A model generated the notes under the pieces. It worked only from the letters and a program-made list of their open reading frames with translations, made no database searches and had not been told where the DNA came from. The position numbers and the translations under genes are program-made. This document shows, in pieces, positions 1 to 5,416 of a stretch of 6,202 nt of DNA (position 1 is its first letter; each line of letters starts with the position of its first letter). The stretch lies in the NCBI GenBank assembly GCA_046590855.1, contig JBKJTJ010000362.1:1-6202 (forward strand). The letters are read 5' to 3'. Source of the DNA: JACMOY01 sp046590855. Lineage in GTDB: Bacteria > Actinomycetota > Actinomycetes > Actinomycetales > Angustibacteraceae.

Positions 1-1
1 C

Positions 2-1270
2 CTGCGCTACGTCGGTGTCGGCTCGGACGCGCCGTACGTGCGCGACCCGTTCAACGGCGCCACGGGTGCGGACAACGGCTACGCCTACGTCGGCATCTCG
101 ACCTGGGGGCCCTGGCGGACCCGGGCCTCGTACGCCGAGTTCGACGTCTACATCGACACCGACGCGGGCAGCAGCCGGGCCAACCCGCGGCCTGAGCTGG
201 TGCTGTTCAACGCCCGCCTCGCCCCGGACAGCGACACCATGCTGACCAGCCTGGTCGACCTGCGCACCGGTGACGTGGTCGACCAGGAGCCGCTGAACGG
301 TGCTCTGGGCTCGTTGGACACCGGGCTGTTCCACAGCGACTCGATGGTGCTGCCGCTGTGGCTGCCGGCGCTGCGGCCCTACCTGCGCCCGGCACGGTCC
401 GCGGCGGCCGGCTCGGCGCGGATCGACTTCTGGGTGCAGGCCGCCACGGTCGAGTCCGGGGTGACCGACGGCATCGGCAGCCGGGCCCGGCCGATGTCGG
501 TCGACCTGCGCTCGCCGGCGCTGCGCGCCGCCGGCGACGCCGGGGTGCCCGCGCTGAACGACGACGCGCCGGGCGCGGACTACCGGCTGACGGTGCACCG
601 CGACCTGGCCAACCTGGGGCGCGACAAGCCGCAGGGCCTGCTGCTCATCCACCACCAGAACCTCAACGGGGCGCGCGCGCAGGTGGTACGGGCCGGTGGC
701 GGCACGGCGACGACCGTCACGTCGTCCCTCACCTCCTACCGGTACGGCGCGCGGCCGGCGTTCACGGCCACGGTGCGGCCCGGCTTCGGGGCGACGCCGC
801 CGACCGGCATGGTGACCTTCCGGGACGGCGCCAAGGTGATCGGCCGCTCGGCCCTGGTCCGCGGGCGGGCGGTCGTACGTCCCTCGGCGGTGCTGCGCGG
901 CAGCCACGTCGTCACCGCCACCTACGACGGGTCGACGCTGTGGCTGCCCAGCCGCAGCTCCGGTGTGCGCCTGAGCGTCGCCGGCGTGCCGACGTCCACG
1001 ACGTTCTCGGTGCGGGGGACGTCGTCGAAGCGCGGGGGACTGGTCGCGGCGGCCGCCGTCGCGCCGGCCTCGCCGCTGACTCCCGTCACCGGGTTCGTGA
1101 CCGTCCGCGAGGGCGGCCGGGCGCTGGCCCGCTCGGTGCCCGTACGCGGCCGCGTGAGCGCGCGACTGCCCGCCCTCGCCCGGGGCCGGCACGTGTTGCG
1201 CGCGACGTACGACGGCTCCGGCGTCTACGCGCCCTCCACCTCGCCGCCCGTCGTGGTGACGGTCCGCTGA
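2..1270 (+). CDS. C-terminal part of a secreted S8 (subtilisin-like) peptidase with two Ig-like repeats; 5' end outside the window
   Basis: The frame is open from the window edge, so the true start lies upstream; 422 codons are visible before TGA at 1268. No catalytic Asp/His/Ser motif is in the visible part. Residues about 1-230 form a beta-rich ectodomain with the phrases GISTWGPW, FDVYIDTD, LVLFNARL and EPLNG, which I recognise from the region after the protease domain in actinobacterial S8 peptidases. Residues about 235-327 and 330-422 are two parallel bacterial Ig-like repeats (Big_3_5 type), each carrying a TG-x-VT-x-R(D/E)G strand and an ATYDGS strand. There is no transmembrane segment, LPXTG motif or charged tail, so the protein is probably released or held by another part. 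Extracellular location is inferred from the domain types, because the signal peptide region is not visible. It has no functional link to the amino-acid genes downstream. The S8 assignment is moderate; the Ig repeats are firmer. Confidence 0.6.
   Translation: MRYVGVGSDAPYVRDPFNGATGADNGYAYVGISTWGPWRTRASYAEFDVYIDTDAGSSRANPRPELVLFNARLAPDSDTMLTSLVDLRTGDVVDQEPLNGALGSLDTGLFHSDSMVLPLWLPALRPYLRPARSAAAGSARIDFWVQAATVESGVTDGIGSRARPMSVDLRSPALRAAGDAGVPALNDDAPGADYRLTVHRDLANLGRDKPQGLLLIHHQNLNGARAQVVRAGGGTATTVTSSLTSYRYGARPAFTATVRPGFGATPPTGMVTFRDGAKVIGRSALVRGRAVVRPSAVLRGSHVVTATYDGSTLWLPSRSSGVRLSVAGVPTSTTFSVRGTSSKRGGLVAAAAVAPASPLTPVTGFVTVREGGRALARSVPVRGRVSARLPALARGRHVLRATYDGSGVYAPSTSPPVVVTVR
704..1267 (+). repeat. 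Two tandem Ig-like domain repeats within the secreted protein
   Basis: Two copies of about 93 codons (704-982 and 989-1267) align along their length. Copy 1 reads TGMVTFRDGAKVIGRSA and later VVTATYDGS; copy 2 reads TGFVTVREGGRALARSV and later VLRATYDGS. Both contain VRGR in the middle and end in a V-x-L/V-S/T-V strand. They are diverged at the protein level and not near-identical in DNA, so they are an old domain duplication and not a recent tandem repeat. Such repeats usually act as stalks or adhesion spacers on secreted proteins. Confidence 0.75.
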
Positions 1271-1290
1271 CCGTTGCCCGTTCCGCCACC

Positions 1291-1306
1291 TGAGACGCGA
1301 GTCCCG
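1291..1306. promoter_or_regulatory. Imperfect inverted repeat near the expected -35 of leuB, candidate operator
   Basis: TGAGAC, 4 nt spacer, GTCCCG: the half-sites match at four of six positions as an inverted repeat (G.GAC/GTC.C core). It covers the place where a -35 element for the 1325-1330 hexamer would sit. IclR-family regulators (NdgR in Streptomyces, LtbR in Corynebacterium) are known to control leu genes from such positions. Assigning this site to that family is inference from location and rough motif shape only. Confidence 0.3.
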
Positions 1307-1324
1307 GCATCTGGACCGCGAACC

Positions 1325-1330
1325 TAGGCT
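1325..1330 (+). promoter_or_regulatory. Leaderless-type -10 hexamer for leuB
   Basis: TAGGCT matches the actinobacterial -10 pattern TANNNT and ends 6 nt before the ATG at 1337, which places transcription start at or next to the A of the start codon. No purine-rich Shine-Dalgarno lies in front of this ATG, which fits a leaderless mRNA. No convincing -35 is visible. This spacing is the main reason for choosing the 1337 start. Confidence 0.55.
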
Positions 1331-1336
1331 GGTCGC

Positions 1337-2461
1337 ATGACCGAACCGACAGTCTCGACGCAGGCCGCGGGTGCTCGCGGGTCGTTCTCACTGGCCGTGA
1401 TCGGTGGGGACGGGATCGGGCCCGAGGTGGTCGCCGAGGGGCTGAAGGTGCTGGCGGCGGCGACCGAGGACACCGTCGACGTCGACCTGCACCACTACGA
1501 GCTGGGGGCCGAGCGCTACCTGCGCGACGGCGAGGTGCTGCCCGACGCCGTGCTCGCCGAGCTGCGCGGTCACGACGCGATCCTGCTGGGAGCCGTGGGC
1601 GGCAAGCCCGGCGACCCGAGGTTGCCGGCGGGGCTGCTCGAGCGCGGGCTGCTGCTGCGGCTGCGGTTCGAGCTGGATCACTACGTCAACCTGCGTCCCA
1701 CCCGGATCCTGCCCGGGGTGAGCAGCCCGCTGGCCCGCCACGGCGACGTCGACTTCGTGGTCGTGCGCGAGGGCACCGAAGGGCCGTACGTCGGCAACGG
1801 CGGGCGCCTGCGCACGGGGGGCGCCTATGAGGTGGCCACCGAGGTGAGCGTCAACACGGCGTACGGCGTCGAGCGGGTGGTGCGTGACGCGTTCGTCCGC
1901 GCCCGCGCGCGGTCGGGACGGCTGACGTGGGTGCACAAGACCAACGTGCTCGTGCACGCCGGCGCACTGTGGACCCGCGTGGTGGGCGAGGTCGCCGTGG
2001 ACTTCCCCGATGTGAGCGTGGACTACCTGCACGTCGACGCGGCGACCATCTTCCTGGTGACCGACCCGAGCCGGTTCGACGTCATCGTCACCGACAACCT
2101 GTTCGGCGACATCCTCACCGACCTGGCCGGCGCCATCAGCGGTGGCATCGGCCTGGCGGCCAGCGCGAACATCAACCCCGAGCGCACCGCGCCCAGCATG
2201 TTCGAGCCGGTGCACGGCTCGGCGCCGGACATCGCCGGCACCGGGCGGGCCGACCCCACGGCCACGGTGCTCTCGGTGGCGCTGATGCTGCGCCATCTCG
2301 GCCTGGACGAGGCGGCTGCGCGGGTCGAGGACGCGGTCGTGACCGACGTGGCCGCCCGCACGGACGTCGCTCGCTCGACCAGTGGGGTGGGCGACGCCCT
2401 GGCCGCCGCTGTCCGGGCCGGGACGACGCACCCGGCTGTGCCGACCGCGCCGCTGGGGTAG
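1337..2461 (+). CDS. leuB: 3-isopropylmalate dehydrogenase
   Basis: Cytosolic NAD-dependent oxidative decarboxylase of leucine synthesis (3-isopropylmalate to 2-oxoisocaproate). In the citramalate route it also converts erythro-3-methylmalate to 2-oxobutyrate, which suits a neighbour of cimA. The 374-residue protein has the N-terminal GGDGIGPEV loop (23-31), the substrate-recognition stretch ERGLLLRLRFE (102-112), NLRP (118-121), VREGTEGPY (143-151), catalytic Lys202 in HKTNVL, and metal-binding Asp235, Asp259 and Asp263 in VDAATI and NLFGDILTD. HGSAPDIAG (294-302) carries the Asp299 expected for NAD preference. By alignment from memory, Arg110, Arg120, Arg144, Tyr151 and Lys202 match Thermus Arg94, Arg104, Arg132, Tyr139 and Lys185. 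It closely resembles the actinobacterial LeuB of Mycobacterium but has about 15 extra N-terminal residues. The start is set by the leaderless promoter signature. ilvE follows after 9 nt. Confidence 0.95.
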   Translation: MTEPTVSTQAAGARGSFSLAVIGGDGIGPEVVAEGLKVLAAATEDTVDVDLHHYELGAERYLRDGEVLPDAVLAELRGHDAILLGAVGGKPGDPRLPAGLLERGLLLRLRFELDHYVNLRPTRILPGVSSPLARHGDVDFVVVREGTEGPYVGNGGRLRTGGAYEVATEVSVNTAYGVERVVRDAFVRARARSGRLTWVHKTNVLVHAGALWTRVVGEVAVDFPDVSVDYLHVDAATIFLVTDPSRFDVIVTDNLFGDILTDLAGAISGGIGLAASANINPERTAPSMFEPVHGSAPDIAGTGRADPTATVLSVALMLRHLGLDEAAARVEDAVVTDVAARTDVARSTSGVGDALAAAVRAGTTHPAVPTAPLG

Positions 2462-2464
2462 CGT
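2459..2464 (+). promoter_or_regulatory. Leaderless-type -10 hexamer for ilvE overlapping the leuB stop codon
   Basis: TAGCGT fits TANNNT and ends 6 nt before the ilvE ATG at 2471; its first three bases are the leuB stop TAG. No Shine-Dalgarno precedes the ATG. ilvE may therefore be transcribed from its own start as a leaderless message in addition to readthrough from leuB. The same arrangement recurs at 5405-5410. Confidence 0.5.
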
Positions 2465-2470
2465 CCGGTC

Positions 2471-3556
2471 ATGGCCGTCGACTTCATCGTCAAGCGCAAC
2501 GACCAGCCGCTGCCTGACGAGCAGCGCGAGCAGGTGCTGGCCGCCCCGGGGTTCGGCAAGCACTTCACCGACCACATGGCCGTGGTGAGCTGGAGCGCGA
2601 CCGATGGCTGGCACGACGCCCAGGTGCGCCCGTACGGCCCGCTGCTGCTGGACCCCTCGGCAGCGGTGCTGCACTACGCGCAGGAGATCTTCGAGGGCCT
2701 GAAGGCCTACCGCCACGCCGACGGCTCGGTGTGGGCGTTCCGTCCTCAGGCCAACGCCGAGCGGTTCCGCCGATCGGCTACGCGGCTCGCCCTGCCGCTG
2801 ATGGACGTGGACGACTTCGTGGCCGCGATCCGCACCCTGGTCGAGACTGACCTCGCGTGGGTGCCGTCCGGCGGCGAGACGAGCCTGTACCTGCGGCCGT
2901 TCATGTTCGCGTCCGAGGCGTTCCTCGGGGTGCGACCGGCCAACGAGGTCACCTTCTGCGTGATCGCCTCGCCGGCCGGACCCTACTTCGCCGGCGGGTT
3001 GAAGCCGGTCTCGATCTGGCTGTCGAGCGAGTACACCCGCGCCGCTCCGGGGGGCACCGGCGCCGCCAAGTGCGGCGGCAACTACGCGGCCAGCCTGCTG
3101 CCGATGCTCGAGGCGCAGGCCCACGGCTGCGACCAGGTGTGCTTCCTGGACGCGGTGGAGAAGCGCTGGGTCGAGGAGCTCGGGGGGATGAACCTGTACT
3201 TCGTCCTGGACGACGGCAGCGTCGTGACCCCCGAGCTGACCGGCACGATCCTCGAGGGGGTGACCCGCAGCTCGATCCTGGCGATCGCGGCGGACCTCGG
3301 GCACGCGGTCAGCGAGCGCCGGATCAGCATCGACGAGTGGCGCGAGGGCGCGGCGTCCGGGCGGGTCACGGAGGTGTTCGCCTGCGGCACCGCCGCCGTC
3401 GTGACCCCGGTCGGTCGGCTCGCGTCTGCCGAGGGTGACGTCGTCGCCGGGGACGGGACAACCGGACCGGTGACCGCAGCCGTGCGCGCGGCCCTGCTCG
3501 ACATCCAGTACGGGCGCACGCCGGACACCCGCGGCTGGCTCACCCGTCTGGCCTGA
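2471..3556 (+). CDS. ilvE: Branched-chain amino acid aminotransferase
   Basis: PLP enzyme of fold type IV that transfers amino groups between glutamate and the 2-oxo acids of Leu, Ile and Val; cytosolic and the last step of all three pathways. The 361-residue product is the length of the actinobacterial/eukaryotic-type BCAT (about 360-370) and longer than the roughly 309-residue E. coli form. Visible motifs are PGFGKHFTDHM near the N-terminus, VLHYAQEIFEGLKAYR with EGLKAYR at 75-81, LYLRPFMFA, the Schiff-base Lys200 in GTGAAKCGGNYAASL, EELGGMN with Glu236 of the PLP site, and VTEVFACGTAAVVTPVG in the C-terminal half. All expected active-site elements are present. The ATG at 2471 is supported by the 6-nt spacing from TAGCGT. 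No terminator is seen before the next promoter and leader, so some transcripts may run on into the cimA attenuator. Confidence 0.95.
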   Translation: MAVDFIVKRNDQPLPDEQREQVLAAPGFGKHFTDHMAVVSWSATDGWHDAQVRPYGPLLLDPSAAVLHYAQEIFEGLKAYRHADGSVWAFRPQANAERFRRSATRLALPLMDVDDFVAAIRTLVETDLAWVPSGGETSLYLRPFMFASEAFLGVRPANEVTFCVIASPAGPYFAGGLKPVSIWLSSEYTRAAPGGTGAAKCGGNYAASLLPMLEAQAHGCDQVCFLDAVEKRWVEELGGMNLYFVLDDGSVVTPELTGTILEGVTRSSILAIAADLGHAVSERRISIDEWREGAASGRVTEVFACGTAAVVTPVGRLASAEGDVVAGDGTTGPVTAAVRAALLDIQYGRTPDTRGWLTRLA

Positions 3557-3607
3557 GTGAGGCGGCGGATCCACAGGGTGAGACGGCGATACCAGATGGT
3601 GGAACAG

Positions 3608-3619
3608 GTGTGCCACACT
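3608..3619 (+). promoter_or_regulatory. Candidate promoter -10 for the cimA leader with an overlapping 11-bp palindrome
   Basis: CACACT (3614-3619) matches five of six positions of TACACT, a good actinobacterial -10, and would start transcription about 0-3 nt before the leader ATG at 3629. It overlaps the perfect inverted repeat GTGTG-C-CACAC (3608-3618), which could be an operator for an unidentified repressor. No convincing -35 is visible at 17-19 nt upstream. The stretch 3557-3607 between ilvE and this site shows nothing else I can support. Confidence 0.4.
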
Positions 3620-3628
3620 GACGGCACC

Positions 3629-3655
3629 ATGTCGACCCCGGTGATCATTAGCTGA
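3629..3655 (+). CDS. 8-residue branched-chain leader peptide of the cimA attenuator
   Basis: ATG at 3629 opens an 8-codon frame, MSTPVIIS, ending in TGA at 3653. Three consecutive regulatory codons, GTG ATC ATT (Val-Ile-Ile), come just before the final Ser and stop. Val and Ile are end products of the pathway served by cimA downstream, as expected of an attenuator leader whose ribosome stalls when charged Val- or Ile-tRNA is scarce. The ATT codon is the only in-frame ATT I could find among the plus-strand genes here, so it is a rare codon at the sensing position. No Shine-Dalgarno precedes the ATG, and the candidate -10 puts transcription start almost on it, suggesting leaderless translation. 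An in-frame ATG at 3596 would give a 19-residue version but lies upstream of the proposed promoter. The peptide probably has no function once made. Confidence 0.7.
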   Translation: MSTPVIIS

Positions 3656-3693
3656 GGCGCGCCGACGGGTCCCCACGGGCCTGACGTCGCGCC
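3656..3693 (+). promoter_or_regulatory. Attenuator hairpin 1:2 (antiterminator-blocking stem)
   Basis: Starting right after the leader stop codon, three stacked segments pair: GGCGC 3656-3660 with GCGCC 3689-3693, GACG 3664-3667 with CGTC 3685-3688, and GGTCC 3668-3672 with GGGCC 3677-3681. This gives 14 bp with one G-U, a CCAC loop and two 3-nt bulges on opposite sides. Forming it ties up the bases needed by the antiterminator, so it should favour termination. A ribosome paused on the Ile codons would cover or strain the outer GGCGC segment and open it. Confidence 0.65.
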
Positions 3694-3704
3694 AGACCTC
3701 CCGT
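3675..3704 (+). promoter_or_regulatory. Attenuator antiterminator 2:3
   Basis: ACGGG (3675-3679) can pair with CCCGT (3700-3704), and CTG (3681-3683) with CAG (3693-3695), leaving a 9-nt loop. The fold is exclusive both with the upstream 14-bp stem and with the terminator, since it captures the CCC used in the terminator's 5' arm. It is weaker than either alternative, so its role depends on the upstream stem being held open. Evidence is base-pairing by eye only. Confidence 0.45.
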
Positions 3705-3721
3705 TCCCGGGGGGTCTTTTT
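3694..3721 (+). terminator. Intrinsic terminator of the cimA attenuator
   Basis: AGACCTCCC (3694-3702) pairs with GGGGGGTCT (3709-3717), 9 bp including one G-U, across a GTTCCC loop, and runs straight into a T-tract (3717-3721). In a genome this GC-rich, five Ts after such a stem stand out. It lies 39 nt after the leader stop and 78 nt before cimA, so it stops transcripts after the leader unless the antiterminator forms. Confidence 0.85.
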
Positions 3722-3736
3722 CGTTGTCCTGCACGG

Positions 3737-3760
3737 GGATTCGTAGCAGTCGTCGGATCC
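3737..3760 (+). other. Small hairpin in the cimA 5' UTR
   Basis: GGATTCG (3737-3743) pairs with CGGATCC (3754-3760), 7 bp with one U-G, around a 10-nt loop, between the terminator and the ribosome-binding region. It is present only in read-through transcripts. Function unknown; it could be chance. Confidence 0.3.
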
Positions 3761-3785
3761 GCCAGCGCCCACGCACCTCGTCCCG

Positions 3786-3793
3786 AAGGTAGG
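3786..3793 (+). promoter_or_regulatory. Ribosome-binding site of cimA
   Basis: AAGGTAGG ends 6 nt before the GTG at 3800. Unlike leuB, ilvE and the kinase gene, cimA has a purine-rich Shine-Dalgarno-like stretch and no TANNNT at leaderless spacing. This fits an mRNA with a long regulated leader and supports GTG 3800 as the start. Confidence 0.55.
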
Positions 3794-3799
3794 CCCACC

Positions 3800-5407
3800 G
3801 TGACCGCCACCCCGCCCGCGACCACCGTGCCGGACCTGCAGGTCTACGACACGACGCTGCGCGACGGTGCGCAGCAGGAGGGTCTGTCGCTGTCGGTCAG
3901 TGACAAGCTCGCGATCGCCGGGTACCTCGACGACCTGGGTGTCGGATTCATCGAAGGCGGGTGGCCCGGGGCGATCCCCAAGGACACCGAGTTCTTCGCC
4001 CGCGCGGCTCGTGACCTGAGCCTGCGCAACGCCGTGCTCGCTGCGTTCGGCGCGACCCGCCGTCCGGGTAGCACGGCTGGATCCGACCCCCAGGTGCGGG
4101 CGCTGCTGGACGCGCAGACCCCGGTGGTGACCCTGGTGGCCAAGAGCCACGCCCGCCACGTCGAGGTGGCGCTGCGCACCACCCTGGCCGAGAACCTCGC
4201 GATGGTCGGCGACACCGTCGGGTTCCTGGTGGGGGAGGGGCGCCGGGTGGTGCTCGACGCCGAGCACTTCTTCGACGGCTACCGGGACGACCCTGCGTAC
4301 GCGCTCGAGGTCGTCCGACGCGCGGTCGAGGCCGGCGCCGAGGTCGTCACGTTGTGCGACACCAACGGGGGGATGCTGCCACCGCAGGTCGCGGACGCCG
4401 TCCACGAGGTGATCGGTGCCACCGGCGCGCGGCTGGGGATCCACTGCCACAACGACACCGGCTGCGCCGTCGCCAACTCGTTGGCGGCGGTCGACGCCGG
4501 GGCGACCCACGTGCAGGGCACGCTCAACGGGTACGGCGAGCGCACCGGCAACGCCGATCTGGTCACCGTGGTCGCGAACCTGGTGCTCAAGCTGGGCCGC
4601 CCCGTGCTCGACCCCGCCCGGCTGCGGGATGCGACCCGGATCGCGCACGCCGTCAGCGAGGTCACGAACGTCGTGCCGTACTCGCGCCAGCCCTATGTCG
4701 GGGTCAGCGCCTTCGCGCACAAGGCGGGGCTGCACGCTAGTGCCATCAGGATCGACCCGGACCTCTACCAGCACACCGACCCGACCGCGGTCGGCAACGA
4801 CATGCGGATGCTGGTGTCGGACATGGCCGGGCGAGCGTCCATCGAGCTCAAGGGGCGCGAGCTCGGCTTCGAGCTGGCCGGCCGGGGCGAGGTGCTCGGA
4901 CGGATCACCGACCGGGTGAAGGAGCTCGAGGCGCGGGGGTACACCTTCGACGCGGCGGACGCCTCGTTCGAGCTGCTGCTGCGCGAGGAGGTCGACGGCG
5001 AGCGGGCCTCGTTCTTCGACGTCGAGAGCTGGCGGGTCATCACCGACTCGCGCACCGACGCGTCGGCGATCTCGGAGGCCACCGTCAAGCTGGTCGCGGC
5101 CGAGCGCCGGACCGTGGCCACCGGTGAGGGGAACGGACCGGTCAACGCCCTCGACCAGGCTCTGCGACAGGCGCTGCTGCCGGCCTACCCCGAGCTGGAG
5201 CGGCTGCAGCTGATCGACTTCAAGGTGCGCATCCTGGACGCCGCCCACGGCACCGACGCCACGACCCGGGTGCTGATCGAGACCAGCGACGGCGCGACGT
5301 CGTGGAACACGGTGGGCGTGGCCCCCAACATCGTCGAGGCGTCCTTCGAGGCGCTGGTCGACGGCATCTCCTACGGGCTGGTCCGCCAGGGTGTCACCCG
5401 CCGATAG
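3800..5407 (+). CDS. cimA: (R)-citramalate synthase
   Basis: Condenses pyruvate and acetyl-CoA to (R)-citramalate, the first step of the threonine-independent isoleucine route; a cytosolic metal-dependent enzyme of the LeuA/HMGL-like family. The 535 residues match the long CimA class. The TIM barrel (about 13-280) has DTTLRDGAQQEG (17-28; Arg21 and Asp22 at the active site), IEGGWPG (51-57), DAEHFFDG (153-160), the metal-binding His215 and His217 in HCHNDTG, and NGYGERTGN starting at Asn243. HKAGLHAS (307-314) lies in the linker. The C-terminal part (about 385-530) looks like the LeuA dimerisation/regulatory domain, where isoleucine feedback normally acts. GAQQEG plus GGWPG favours citramalate synthase over 2-isopropylmalate or homocitrate synthase. 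Expression is probably controlled by the upstream attenuator. GTG start, Shine-Dalgarno AAGGTAGG. The kinase gene follows after 9 nt. Confidence 0.94.
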   Translation: MTATPPATTVPDLQVYDTTLRDGAQQEGLSLSVSDKLAIAGYLDDLGVGFIEGGWPGAIPKDTEFFARAARDLSLRNAVLAAFGATRRPGSTAGSDPQVRALLDAQTPVVTLVAKSHARHVEVALRTTLAENLAMVGDTVGFLVGEGRRVVLDAEHFFDGYRDDPAYALEVVRRAVEAGAEVVTLCDTNGGMLPPQVADAVHEVIGATGARLGIHCHNDTGCAVANSLAAVDAGATHVQGTLNGYGERTGNADLVTVVANLVLKLGRPVLDPARLRDATRIAHAVSEVTNVVPYSRQPYVGVSAFAHKAGLHASAIRIDPDLYQHTDPTAVGNDMRMLVSDMAGRASIELKGRELGFELAGRGEVLGRITDRVKELEARGYTFDAADASFELLLREEVDGERASFFDVESWRVITDSRTDASAISEATVKLVAAERRTVATGEGNGPVNALDQALRQALLPAYPELERLQLIDFKVRILDAAHGTDATTRVLIETSDGATSWNTVGVAPNIVEASFEALVDGISYGLVRQGVTRR

Positions 5408-5410
5408 CGT
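5405..5410 (+). promoter_or_regulatory. Leaderless-type -10 hexamer for the P-loop kinase gene overlapping the cimA stop codon
   Basis: TAGCGT ends 6 nt before the ATG at 5417, and its TAG is the cimA stop. This is the same hexamer, spacing and stop overlap as at the leuB-ilvE junction. It gives the downstream gene a possible start independent of the attenuator and favours ATG 5417 over the ATG at 5423. Confidence 0.5.
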
Positions 5411-5416
5411 GCCGAG

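Noticed and set aside
708..727. GACGAC...GTCGTC hairpin inside the secreted protein gene
   Set aside because: It lies at the start of an Ig-like repeat and follows from Thr/Val/Ser codons; there is no T-tract or regulatory context.
358..1293. A long second open frame inside the secreted protein gene
   Set aside because: It is an Ala/Arg/Gly-rich out-of-frame translation typical of GC-rich DNA, while the chosen frame shows clear Ig-like repeats and ends at a natural stop.
3596..3608. GGTGGAAC-like stretch resembling part of the T-box antiterminator sequence
   Set aside because: It lacks the full conserved T-box bulge sequence, lies upstream of the proposed start of the leader, and there is no room for a Stem I/specifier loop. 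Leader-peptide attenuation explains the region better.
3557..3652. Possible stop-codon readthrough extension of ilvE into the leader frame
   Set aside because: The frame after the ilvE TGA is open, but IlvE already ends at the normal family length and the extension is Arg-rich with no family resemblance.
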